From positions 7,590 through 71,589 of the forward strand of contig NZ_KQ960929.1 in NCBI RefSeq assembly GCF_001553405.1: a stretch of DNA of 64,000 nucleotides, read 5' to 3'. Shown piece after piece: positions 7,109 to 15,427 of the stretch (the stretch's first letter is position 1; the number at the start of each line of letters is the position of its first letter). The translations under genes were made by a program, and so were the position numbers. Under the pieces are notes generated by a model. It did no database searches. It was given only the letters and a program-made list of their open reading frames with translations, and was not told the origin of the DNA. The DNA is from Megasphaera hutchinsoni. GTDB lineage: Bacteria; Bacillota; Negativicutes; Veillonellales; Megasphaeraceae.

Positions 7109-9226
7109 ATGAGAAAAAATTATGTAGCCGGGCTTATTTTGTTATCCTTAATGGGAGCGATACAAGTGTCAGCTCAAGAGGTGCCAACAGCGATCTTAGC
7201 GGATGCGTATGTACGTCCGGAGTATGTAGAAATTGAAAGAATTCGTCATACGAAAGATATTGTCGTGATTACGAAAGAACAGATAAAACAGCGTGGTTAT
7301 AGTTCGTTAAGTGAAGTATTAGCAAGTGTACCTATAATAAATGTTAATTTAACGGGTAACGGTGATATTGATATTCGTGGACAAGGTGCGGATCAAGCAA
7401 CACGAAATGTGCAGATTATGGTAGATGGTGCACCTATTACGACATTAGTTAATCATCCTATTAAGACGGATTATAATATAGTGCCGATTGAAAACATTGA
7501 AAAAATAGAAATTATTCCTGGCGGTGGTTCAGTTTTATATGGTTCAGGTACTTCAGGTGGCGTGATTAATATTACGACTAATTTGCGTAACATACGGCAA
7601 TCGCCGAATACGCTGAAGATAGAGAAAAATACGGCTGGAAATCGTTTAGCGTTTCAATTTAAATCGAGTATTAACGAAAAAATTTATTTTGCTGTCGGCG
7701 GTACAAGACAACAAAAGCGGTTATATTTTAAGGATACTTATCATAATAGCAAATATGCATATGCGGGAATTGCGTATCAAGATAATAATAAAAAAGTTAC
7801 TTTTAGAATGTCTCATTTACAAGATGAAGGAAAAATGGTAGGTAATGTATCTGTTGAAAATTTATTGAAATATGACAAACATTATGTACCTAATTTTTTA
7901 GAGGTCATTACCGATATAGATGAACAAGGACATGTGAAGAAGGAAAAACGCCGGTCCTATTTGGATGGTAATCGGCAAGCGAATACGTATGTTATTACGT
8001 ATCAAGAGCAAGTAGGAAAAAGGGCGAGTATGACGACAGATTTATTTTATAATAAAGGTTATTATAGTGGTCCGAATCAAGAAAAATTGCATTATACTAC
8101 GAAGGGGATAAAAGTAAAATTAGACTATACTTACGGTATGAATAATGTATTGATTGGATTTGATGGATATACGCAACATGGTTCGTTAGCATATGATGAT
8201 TTTAAATTAGTGTCCTTTAAGAATAAATTATATAAACGTGTGCCGCTCCATTTTATTTATGATAAACAAATAAGAGGGGTGTATGTATTAAATGTTATGA
8301 ATAGAAATAAGTGGACCTATACGCAAGGTATACGTCGAGAACGGACTAATTGGGGATTTGATAAAAATGGAGCAAATAACATAAAGGGAAACGATGTATC
8401 ACGGCGTTATAATACGTCAGCAGAGTTATCTGCGGCTTATCAATATACCCCAACGGGACGAGTGTTTGTTCGTTATGAACGTAGTTATACGGTGCCGGAT
8501 GGATTGCAAATTACCGATCAGATCAAGGATAAACAAAAGCAGAAAAAATATGTTCCTACGACTGCTAAAGATGAACAATTTGATTTATATGAATTAGGTT
8601 GGCGAGATAAAATAGGTGTATCTGCGGTTAATATGACTGTATTTTATGCGTATACGCCGAATCAGATGAATAGATTTTATTTGATAGATAAAAATGGGTT
8701 ACAAATGATGACGATGAATAATTTAGCGACGCGCCGGAAGGGTGTTGAACTAAGTCTTACTCAGCGTGTGGGAAAATGGATTTTTTCTGAGGCTTATGCA
8801 TATTTACATGGTTATACTACGTATAATGCAGAGGGAGAGGTGTGGACTAAAGCAAATCCCCATAAAAAAATCGACTATACGCGAAGTGGTTTGGTGAAAG
8901 TACCTCGTCATAAAGTCGTATTGAATGGAGAATATCGTGTAAATCCAAAACTTTCTCTAGGGGTTACGTATACGTATGTAGGGTCATATAATAATTTTTT
9001 TGCTGAGGCCGATAAGAATACGAATGATGGTGGCATAGTTACATCGCATGGCGTTTTTGATGTGCGTTTTCGCTATAAGAGTAGCACGGGGGCGATTTTT
9101 TATGGCGGCATCACGAATGTAGGCAATATGAAATATTATGCTTATAAAGCAGGACAAGGTCCTGTTTCTACGATTATGCCGGGAAATGAAAGAGCCTATT
9201 ATGGTGGGATGAGTTATGAATTTTAA
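7109..9226 (+). CDS. TonB-dependent outer membrane receptor (second of tandem pair)
   Basis: This is a 705-residue paralogue of the preceding receptor. The signal peptide is MRKNYVAGLILLSLMGAIQVSA. The plug is nearly the same (KDIVVITKEQI, DIDIRGQG, TTLVNHPIKTDYN, IEKIEIIPGGGSVLYGSGT), whereas the barrel has diverged. It ends in Phe (YGGMSYEF), the usual outer-membrane insertion signal. AAGGAG lies 8 nt before the ATG and the gap to its neighbour is 15 bp, so the two are co-transcribed. Its end overlaps the TonB-family gene by 11 bp. The pattern suggests tandem duplication followed by change in the ligand-binding barrel. Confidence 0.93.
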   Translation: MRKNYVAGLILLSLMGAIQVSAQEVPTAILADAYVRPEYVEIERIRHTKDIVVITKEQIKQRGYSSLSEVLASVPIINVNLTGNGDIDIRGQGADQATRNVQIMVDGAPITTLVNHPIKTDYNIVPIENIEKIEIIPGGGSVLYGSGTSGGVINITTNLRNIRQSPNTLKIEKNTAGNRLAFQFKSSINEKIYFAVGGTRQQKRLYFKDTYHNSKYAYAGIAYQDNNKKVTFRMSHLQDEGKMVGNVSVENLLKYDKHYVPNFLEVITDIDEQGHVKKEKRRSYLDGNRQANTYVITYQEQVGKRASMTTDLFYNKGYYSGPNQEKLHYTTKGIKVKLDYTYGMNNVLIGFDGYTQHGSLAYDDFKLVSFKNKLYKRVPLHFIYDKQIRGVYVLNVMNRNKWTYTQGIRRERTNWGFDKNGANNIKGNDVSRRYNTSAELSAAYQYTPTGRVFVRYERSYTVPDGLQITDQIKDKQKQKKYVPTTAKDEQFDLYELGWRDKIGVSAVNMTVFYAYTPNQMNRFYLIDKNGLQMMTMNNLATRRKGVELSLTQRVGKWIFSEAYAYLHGYTTYNAEGEVWTKANPHKKIDYTRSGLVKVPRHKVVLNGEYRVNPKLSLGVTYTYVGSYNNFFAEADKNTNDGGIVTSHGVFDVRFRYKSSTGAIFYGGITNVGNMKYYAYKAGQGPVSTIMPGNERAYYGGMSYEF

Positions 9227-10016
9227 ATCATCCTTAGGAATTAATTGGACATGGGCATATTGTCTTTCCGTATTACTACATTTGGGTGTGTTTGGGATAG
9301 GGATGTTGCTTGTAGCTCAAACATGGCATCCTTCTTCCTTAACAGTGGTAGAAATTGTTGGTGGGGGCATGCAAGGGGAACGGGGAAACGGTACGTTTCC
9401 AGCACCCTTGTCAAAAGCGGTTATGGCAGTGAAGGTTAAGAATGTCTTTACACCGGCGGCGACATTGTCACAGGAAAAAGTACCGGAGGTAAAGCAGGTG
9501 GTGCGTACACAAACTGCGGTATCTGCCGATTCGGCTTTAGCCGTTCCACGATCTGTATCGTCTGTACCGGTTTCTGGGGGATCATCTTGGAGCGGTGCAG
9601 ACAAACACGAGGGCGGTACAGCGGGAACGGCAGGAAACAATGGCGCATCTGGCACAGGGATGGCAGGAAAAGGCAATTCGCACGGTCTTGGTGCAGGCTT
9701 TGTTGATAATGGAGATGGTACTTATACGGCGAATGCCAATGCAATGCTTTCTTATCGTATTATACGTGATGCTAAAGTTGTTTATCCAGAAGAAGCCAGG
9801 TCGATTGGCTATGCGAAAACGGTTGTTGTTCATGCACGTATTTTAGTGGGCGTTAATGGGAAGGTTGAAGTGGTGCAGATTGTTTCTAGAACGCCTAATT
9901 TAGGCTTTAAAGAAGCGGCTGAAAGTGCATTGTGGAATATGAAGTTTGCCCCGATCACATATAAAGGGTATAAGATTAAAATGTATTTTCAAAAGACGAT
10001 ATATTTTCAACCATAG
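9216..10016 (+). CDS. tonB: TonB-family energy transducer
   Basis: The 266-residue protein has one N-terminal membrane anchor (about 12-34), a long spacer and a C-terminal TonB fold (about 178-266). The fold contains YPEEARSIGYAKTVVV and ILVGVNGKV, the hallmark YPxxAR start of the domain. The spacer is rich in Gly, Ser and Thr (GGTAGTAGNNGASGTGMAGKG) rather than the usual Pro-Lys/Pro-Glu repeats. The start codon lies within the end of the second receptor gene, implying translational coupling and a dedicated partner. No exbB or exbD is present in the window, so the motor must be encoded elsewhere. Confidence 0.85.
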   Translation: MNFKSSLGINWTWAYCLSVLLHLGVFGIGMLLVAQTWHPSSLTVVEIVGGGMQGERGNGTFPAPLSKAVMAVKVKNVFTPAATLSQEKVPEVKQVVRTQTAVSADSALAVPRSVSSVPVSGGSSWSGADKHEGGTAGTAGNNGASGTGMAGKGNSHGLGAGFVDNGDGTYTANANAMLSYRIIRDAKVVYPEEARSIGYAKTVVVHARILVGVNGKVEVVQIVSRTPNLGFKEAAESALWNMKFAPITYKGYKIKMYFQKTIYFQP

Positions 10017-10045
10017 CGGTATGTTTTTTACATACCGCTTTTTTA
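10015..10045 (+). terminator. Terminator after the tonB-family gene
   Basis: A 10-bp stem (10015-10024 with 10030-10039) with a loop of five T is followed by a T-run. It starts inside the TAG stop of the gene and ends the receptor-TonB transcript. Confidence 0.8.
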
Positions 10046-10091
10046 TTCTATATTTGCATATGTATTGCAAATATAGAATATATGATATAAT
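10045..10091 (+). promoter_or_regulatory. Palindrome and candidate promoter before the WG-repeat gene
   Basis: A perfect 14-bp inverted repeat (10045-10058 with 10066-10079, 7-nt spacer) lies directly before a TATAAT at 10086-10091. A possible -35 (TTGCAA, 10065-10070) falls inside its right arm with 15-bp spacing. The related motif ATTTGCATAT recurs at 10095-10104. A regulator binding this palindrome would block the promoter. It could instead be a second hairpin stabilising the upstream transcript. Confidence 0.45.
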
Positions 10092-10165
10092 CGCATTTGC
10101 ATATATTCTATGATATACTACATATGCATTAAAATAGCATATTATTAAAGGGGGATATAACACAG

Positions 10166-11728
10166 ATGAAATATCGCATATCAGCATATAAAATGGCTAT
10201 GCTTATTGGTTTTATGGTGTGTTCAACGGTAGGCAATGTCATGGCGTTGGATACGGTTGAGCAGGATATAACTATTCAACACGAACAAGCAAAAGGATGG
10301 GCGTCACATATTCAGGATGAACATTCACGGCGAGTGTATATGGAGGGTACTCATCGTCATCGTGAAAAACATGAAACACATGTGAGTAAAGAAGCTTTTA
10401 CAAAAGAAGAACATGCAACCACTACGAAAAAACATATGGTTCATAAGGGTACAGATAAAGCACTTGCTATTGTTGTGGGGGAGAATTATGAGGCTCATAA
10501 ACGTCAGGTTTTTCTTGATGCATGGCAAGGAGGATTGCGAGAAACCGGTGATGACATGGCGTATAATCAGGGGGTTTTAGGTCTCGTTTATCAAAAAGGC
10601 AAGTGGGGACTTGTCGATAAAGCGGGAGAGATGATTGTTCCGCTTACTTATAAGGAATTAACATATATTGGGGATGGCGTATTTCGTGGTACGGGAAAAG
10701 GCCATGTCGAGTATATTGATAGTACGGGAAAAAAAGTAGCCAATCCTGCTTTTGAAGGAAAAACACATTTTTATCGTGAAAATGGCCGTTATGGTATCGT
10801 TAGTGCGATGGGAGAACGTGTGACATCACCTATATATAGACGTGTTGTTACACCTTTTCAGGAACAAATTGCGTTTGTAGAAATAAAACACAAAAAAGTT
10901 GTAGCTATCAATGAAGAAGGGCAAGTTTTATTTCAAGCACCTTCTAGGCTGATGAAAGCTTATGCACATGGGTTAGCAGAATATCGATATCCTGCACACT
11001 CTTTTCGTGTGGGAATGGTAGCGGGGATGATCGCACAACATTATATGACGGATCAAGGCGTTGTTTTTACGGAGCAAAATGATGTATCAACGACAGTTTG
11101 TAAGCGGGGGTATATTGATCATGCAGGAAACATCATTATTGATGCTAAGTATGATGTGGTTTATCCATTGACAAAGTGGGGAACGTTTGTAGGGGATAAA
11201 GGAAGATTGCAATTTGTAAATACGAAGGGAAAAACAGTTATTGCTGCAGGTAATTATCGTATTCAAGGAAAATATATCGACTTTGTTTCTGGGCGAGCGG
11301 CATTGCAAGATGAACAGACAGGAAAATTTTCAGTTTGGTCATTAGATACAGGCAAGAACATATCCGGTAAGACTTATGATGATGTTGTATTTTTACATAA
11401 ACAGTTTTGGGCAGGGCGGATTAATAATACCCTTGTTATTGTCGCGGCAGATACCGGTAATGAATTGTTTGTTTTACCTAATATGATTCGTATTCTTCCA
11501 TTTGGAAATGAAGAATATACATGGGTATTTAGTAAGGACCATACGTATTCTATACTACATCAGAGTGGCCGTATTGTTTATACGGCACCGAAGGGGAGTA
11601 TTCGTGGTGTTATGGCGTTTAAGCATGGTCATACGGCAGTTCGTTATAAAACAAAATGGGCTATCCTTGATGCACAGGGGAATATTGTACTTGATAATAT
11701 GCCTTATGAGACGGTTAAGTTGGTATAA
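10166..11728 (+). CDS. Secreted His-rich WG-repeat protein
   Basis: This 520-residue protein has a signal peptide (about 1-27, ending VGNVMA), then a charged stretch with ten histidines between residues 39 and 93 (for example THRHREKHETH and KKHMVHKG). WG-type repeats follow to the end (GKWGLVDKAGEMIVPLTY, GRYGIVSAMGERVTSPIY, GYIDHAGNIIIDAKY, TKWAILDAQGNIVLD). WG repeats are scaffold or binding modules of unsettled function. The His/Glu-rich segment could bind metal. The gene has its own ribosome site (AAAGGGGG) and probably its own promoter. Its place after two receptors and a TonB protein suggests a role in the same uptake process; this is inference. Confidence 0.8.
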   Translation: MKYRISAYKMAMLIGFMVCSTVGNVMALDTVEQDITIQHEQAKGWASHIQDEHSRRVYMEGTHRHREKHETHVSKEAFTKEEHATTTKKHMVHKGTDKALAIVVGENYEAHKRQVFLDAWQGGLRETGDDMAYNQGVLGLVYQKGKWGLVDKAGEMIVPLTYKELTYIGDGVFRGTGKGHVEYIDSTGKKVANPAFEGKTHFYRENGRYGIVSAMGERVTSPIYRRVVTPFQEQIAFVEIKHKKVVAINEEGQVLFQAPSRLMKAYAHGLAEYRYPAHSFRVGMVAGMIAQHYMTDQGVVFTEQNDVSTTVCKRGYIDHAGNIIIDAKYDVVYPLTKWGTFVGDKGRLQFVNTKGKTVIAAGNYRIQGKYIDFVSGRAALQDEQTGKFSVWSLDTGKNISGKTYDDVVFLHKQFWAGRINNTLVIVAADTGNELFVLPNMIRILPFGNEEYTWVFSKDHTYSILHQSGRIVYTAPKGSIRGVMAFKHGHTAVRYKTKWAILDAQGNIVLDNMPYETVKLV

Positions 11729-11766
11729 AAAAATCCTAACAGATTCATTCTGTTAGGATTTTTTTT
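11727..11766. terminator. Bidirectional terminator between convergent genes
   Basis: An A-run, a stem of at least 11 bp (CCTAACAG with CTGTTAGG at its core), a 7-nt loop (11743-11749) and a T-run serve both the WG-repeat gene and the minus-strand gene that ends at 11765. Confidence 0.85.
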
Positions 11767-12028
11767 ATTTTCCCCAAAGGGTGCCAAATTTATATAATGC
11801 ACGATTCATAAATGAGCCGGATACGTATAGTGCGATGACTATGGATATCGTAACTATTATGGTTCGCTGAGCCTCTATTGCATAGGAGGAAAACAGGCTT
11901 ATATAACTAAGCAATGTAGGAAATGCGGCTTCTAAGGAAACACAACAGACAAATAAGGCAATAAAAAAGATACACATTGCACAGCCTGAAATCAATATGT
12001 AGGGCATAACATGATATAATTTTTTCAT
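11765..12028 (-). CDS. Small membrane protein of unknown function
   Basis: The 87-residue product has two or three hydrophobic segments (about 8-32, 36-49 and 55-72) and a short basic C-terminus (LYKFGTLWGK). The ATG has a good site (GGAGGTG) and the gene has its own promoter, which supports it being real. I do not recognise the family. It lies convergent with the WG-repeat gene and upstream of nothing else on its strand, so it is probably a single-gene transcript. Confidence 0.65.
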   Translation of the reverse strand: MKKLYHVMPYILISGCAMCIFFIALFVCCVSLEAAFPTLLSYISLFSSYAIEAQRTIIVTISIVIALYVSGSFMNRALYKFGTLWGK

Positions 12029-12075
12029 AATCTACACCTCCTAGTAGATAACGTGAAAATATTGATTACACCTTT

Positions 12076-12103
12076 AGTATACCCTATATTATCAAAATGT
12101 CAA
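12076..12103 (-). promoter_or_regulatory. Sigma-70-type promoter for the small membrane protein gene
   Basis: On the minus strand TTGACA (12098-12103) and TATACT (12076-12081) are separated by 16 bp. The start codon lies about 50 nt downstream. This is one of the best-matching promoters in the window. Confidence 0.7.
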
Positions 12104-12167
12104 TACTAAATGAGATTAAAAATGAGATTGAAATTGATAGTGCTATAATCATGCCTAGCTATTATGA

Positions 12168-12824
12168 CTATAGAAGAATTGGCGATGCAAGTAAAACATA
12201 ATGATACATTGCGTAAAAATGGCAAATGCTTCCACCGAGTACAAAAAAATGCCAGATAAGATGTTGGAAAGGAAGCTTTTTCCAAAGATAAAAGATAGCA
12301 CCTAAGGTATACCAAAGCCCTCCCACGAGTAGCCAGATAACGGCTTGTGGAGATAGATGGATCCATAAAATAGGTAAGGTACCTACTAATAACCATCCCA
12401 TAAGAACATAGCAAAGGGTGGCGAGTTTTTTGAATTTGTGTACATTGAAACATTGCCATAATACACCGATGAGTGCGACTATCCAGATAATAATCGCGAT
12501 GGCGAGCCCATGATAATGTCGCAATACCGTCAGTAATACGGGTGTATCGGTTCCAGCAATTAATATATATATAGCAGCGTGATCTAATATTTTAAATATT
12601 CGTGATACGGTGGGTAAGCAAAAAAAAGAATGATAAAATGTACTCATACTATACATAAATATTAATGAAAGACCATAGATGATAGCAGATAGGATATATA
12701 AGCTATCTTTATTATGCGTTATTACTTGATGTAGCATGAGGACCAGGCCGATTATAGACAATATAATGCCGAGACCATGGGTAATGGCATTGAAAATTTC
12801 TTCTATGATATCGCGTGTTTTCAT
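12168..12824 (-). CDS. Hemolysin III / YqfA-family membrane protein
   Basis: The start at 12824 (MKTRDIIEEIFNAITHGLG) is chosen for its AAGGAG site rather than an upstream ATG at 12857. The 218-residue product has seven membrane segments and the family motifs: ITHGLG, MYSMSTFYHS, LDHAAIYILIAGTDTP and, near the end, HFFVLGGSICHFYAMY. The His residues around the STFYHS and CHF motifs are the conserved set shared with PAQR receptors. Despite the name, haemolysis is rarely shown; a role in membrane lipid state is more likely. Upstream lies the TBDR terminator, so it stands alone. Confidence 0.9.
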   Translation of the reverse strand: MKTRDIIEEIFNAITHGLGIILSIIGLVLMLHQVITHNKDSLYILSAIIYGLSLIFMYSMSTFYHSFFCLPTVSRIFKILDHAAIYILIAGTDTPVLLTVLRHYHGLAIAIIIWIVALIGVLWQCFNVHKFKKLATLCYVLMGWLLVGTLPILWIHLSPQAVIWLLVGGLWYTLGAIFYLWKKLPFQHLIWHFFVLGGSICHFYAMYHYVLLASPILL

Positions 12825-12941
12825 ATATAAATCTCCTTTGATACAGATGGTATTCATTTCATTGTGTAGATTCTATTATAGTGCATATAATCAAGCAAGG
12901 GAATACGTATAGAGCGAATGTAGGGGAAATTAGCAATGTAG

Positions 12942-12988
12942 AAAAGACAGAAAGCGACGGATGATTACGCCGTTTTCTGTCTTTTTAT
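12942..12988. terminator. Terminator-like hairpin downstream of the third receptor
   Basis: AGACAGAAA plus ACGG pairs with CCGT plus TTTCTGTCT, leaving a 3-nt bulge and a short loop. A T-run follows on the plus strand and a shorter one (TTTTC) on the minus strand. In position it ends the receptor gene at 13076. Confidence 0.6.
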
Positions 12989-13075
12989 AAGATGTTATGA
13001 ATAAGATGAAGTTTTTAGTAAGATGTATTTAACATAAGGTGTTGAATTAAAAAAACATATGGTTGTCTGGTTAGT

Positions 13076-15076
13076 TTATAATTTCCATGTCGCATTAACA
13101 CGATATTCTCGCCCCAAGATGGATAAGTCAGTAAGTTTAGTTTGGAAGAGGTTGTCAATCCCGGCATACAGGGAGAAACGATTATTCCATGTTTTATGCA
13201 TTCCTATATTGAATTGAGGATAGGAATAGAGTTTGTTATTTTGATGGATAGCGTATAAATAATTTTTGGTATATCGACCCATTAGCGTAATGTGGAAGGG
13301 ATTTTTGTGATGATCATGATATTGAATGAGGATAGAAGCAACTTCTTCAGCTCGATTATGTAAGCGGTGTTTGCTTTTGGCGTCAATGGCATCATTCCAG
13401 TTATATTGCAATTTTCCTGTCCAGTGTTCGGAAATTTTGGTGCCTATTTCCATTTCGATACCATTGATTTGGGCAGCATTTATATTTTGATATTTGTAGG
13501 CATTTTTTATAGGATGAGAAAAATCAAAATCAATGAGATTTGAGATATGATTATTAAAATATGTCATTTTAATAAAAGAAGTACCATTTTGTCCTTCTAA
13601 ACTAATGTCATAGCTAATGGAATATTCGGGTTTTAAATCAGGATTTCCTAATAAATAAAATCCGTGATGGAAAAAGTTCATATGTAATTCGCTTACCGTC
13701 GGTGCTTTGAATCCTTTGCCAACATTTGCTTTTATTTTCCAAATAGGAGTAACATTATAAGTTAATCCTAATTTAGGAATTATTACATTGCCAAAATTAT
13801 GGTTATGTTCATAACGCAAAGAAGGGAATAACCATAACTGATCACTTATTTTGTATATGTCTTCGACATATAAGGCATGGGAAAAATTGGTAAATTCGTT
13901 TTCCGCTTTTTTTAGAGCAGCGGTTGGCATGCCTACTGACGAAACGGTTTGTGGATTACCAATGCGTGTGCTTTTTTGGAATTGTTTTTTGACTTCAAAT
14001 CCGATAGTAAGATTATGGTTATCGCCGATAAAGGTTGTGTTTTTCCCTTCTAAAACAGATGTTGTATAAGTTGATGTGTCCGTGTCTTGGAATACTTTAA
14101 AATTATTAGGGGCTTGCGGTGAAGCGGCGAAGTCACGTTGATGTTTATGTAAGGTATTCGTATAGGCACGTAATACGTATTCATTATTATTTGTTTTTCC
14201 AGAAAAGCGGATAGATAGACTATTTTGGGAGTTATCAAATAATTGCTTGGTATTTATAAATCCTTTATGGGGATAGCGAATGTCTTTGAACGTGCGACTA
14301 TTTAAGGTAAGAGCACTCTCCATTCGCCATAAGGAAAGATCGAATTGTTGGTTTTTATGATGGGGCAAATGATAACTTCCCTTTAGGCAGTAGTTACGTC
14401 TGATGCCACTTGCTTCAGCAGGATTATTGGCTTTTAATTGATTTTCGACATGCCAATCAAGCGTGCCAAAGAAGGTTCCTGGAGTACCAAAGTTAGTATG
14501 AAGGGAGCCCATGGTCCGTTTGGTTCCAGCTCCATATGATAGGATAGTTTTAGATTTTTGGTTTGATTGCTTGGTAATAATATTAATAATACCACCAATA
14601 GCATCGGATCCGTATAATGAACTGCCTGTACCGCGTACGATTTCAATGCGGTCAATTTCAGATATATTGATTCGTTGTAGTACTTTTGTATTTGCTAGTT
14701 GTGGTGTATCTTCCCCGGAAATACGTTCACCATCAATGAGAAATAGGGTATGGGAGGAGGATAGTCCTCGGATTTGTAGGGCTGTACCATGATTAGAACG
14801 AGAGGTATCTACACCGAACGTATAAGCGAAGATATCTGTAACACTTGTCGCACCTAGTTTTTCTATGTCTTTAGCAGTAATAACTTCGACAGATTGCGAT
14901 ACAAGTCGTATATTTTCTTTTGTTTTGGTAGCTGTGATGACGATATCTTTTGTTAATGCACCAGAAGGAGGATGGGGCATACTTGCTTGGACTGATGTAG
15001 TAAATGTTGAGGTGGCGAGTACACTTAAGGTACTTAATATGGTAAGACGTGCGATAATTCTTTTTTGTTGTAACAT
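13076..15076 (-). CDS. TonB-dependent receptor, CirA/heme type
   Basis: The 666-residue outer membrane receptor has a signal peptide (1-32, ending TSVQA), a TonB-box-like KDIVITATK (about 44-52), a plug (ALQIRGLSS, LFLIDGERI, IDRIEIVRGTGSSLYGSDAI, GGIINIITK) and a barrel. It contains GKGFKAPTVSEL followed by HHGFYLLGNPDLKPE, the FRAP...NPDL arrangement shared by CirA-like and heme receptors, with His residues between. It is unlike the tandem pair at 4979-9226. A Fur-box-like site overlaps its promoter, so it is probably iron-repressed and takes up heme or a ferric siderophore. A cobalamin role is less likely despite neighbouring cob genes. Confidence 0.9.
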   Translation of the reverse strand: MLQQKRIIARLTILSTLSVLATSTFTTSVQASMPHPPSGALTKDIVITATKTKENIRLVSQSVEVITAKDIEKLGATSVTDIFAYTFGVDTSRSNHGTALQIRGLSSSHTLFLIDGERISGEDTPQLANTKVLQRINISEIDRIEIVRGTGSSLYGSDAIGGIINIITKQSNQKSKTILSYGAGTKRTMGSLHTNFGTPGTFFGTLDWHVENQLKANNPAEASGIRRNYCLKGSYHLPHHKNQQFDLSLWRMESALTLNSRTFKDIRYPHKGFINTKQLFDNSQNSLSIRFSGKTNNNEYVLRAYTNTLHKHQRDFAASPQAPNNFKVFQDTDTSTYTTSVLEGKNTTFIGDNHNLTIGFEVKKQFQKSTRIGNPQTVSSVGMPTAALKKAENEFTNFSHALYVEDIYKISDQLWLFPSLRYEHNHNFGNVIIPKLGLTYNVTPIWKIKANVGKGFKAPTVSELHMNFFHHGFYLLGNPDLKPEYSISYDISLEGQNGTSFIKMTYFNNHISNLIDFDFSHPIKNAYKYQNINAAQINGIEMEIGTKISEHWTGKLQYNWNDAIDAKSKHRLHNRAEEVASILIQYHDHHKNPFHITLMGRYTKNYLYAIHQNNKLYSYPQFNIGMHKTWNNRFSLYAGIDNLFQTKLTDLSILGREYRVNATWKL

Positions 15077-15100
15077 GTTTTTCCCTCTTTCATAAGATAT

Positions 15101-15143
15101 TAATTATCGTTATCATAATATCAAAATATGAATATAAATGCAA
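15101..15143 (-). promoter_or_regulatory. Fur-box-like operator over a promoter
   Basis: On the minus strand TTGCAT (15138-15143) and TATTAT (15115-15120) are 17 bp apart. The 20 bp at 15101-15120 read ATGATAACGATAAT on that strand, two abutting GATAAN hexamers as in Fur sites. The operator overlaps the -10 element, so Fur binding would block the receptor gene. The remainder of the gap to cobQ (15144-15365) is AT-rich; I see nothing else in it. Confidence 0.6.
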
Positions 15144-15365
15144 TATAAAAATAGAAAATAGTTTTTCTTGTATAATGAAAAAAATGATAATACATGCCGT
15201 TTAAAGCTGCTTATTTGTTGAAAAAAAGAAAATAAATATATGAATAATATTACATATGAATAAGCATACATATGCATAAATGCTCATGTGAAAATAAAAT
15301 CATATGAGTAAGAGGTGTAAGGGAAAAATAATACTATAAAAAATTGTCTGGAGTAAGATGAGTTC

Positions 15366-15394
15366 TTATCATTTCCAATTTCATGTGTTATACT
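15366..15394 (+). promoter_or_regulatory. Candidate cobQ promoter
   Basis: TTATCA (15366-15371) and TATACT (15389-15394) are 17 bp apart, with a TGn extension before the -10. The start codon is 34 nt downstream, too close for a cobalamin riboswitch, and no such element is visible. Confidence 0.5.
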
Positions 15395-15427
15395 ATACCA
15401 CAGAAAAAGATGTAGGAGGCGGCATAT

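Noticed and set aside
9317-9846. Several long frames in other phases across the tonB-family gene
   Set aside because: They arise from the GC-rich, low-complexity Gly/Ser/Thr spacer; the sense frame has a membrane anchor and a TonB domain.
15144-15427. Cobalamin riboswitch upstream of cobQ
   Set aside because: The candidate promoter lies 34 nt before the start codon and no GCCACTG-type B12-box was found.
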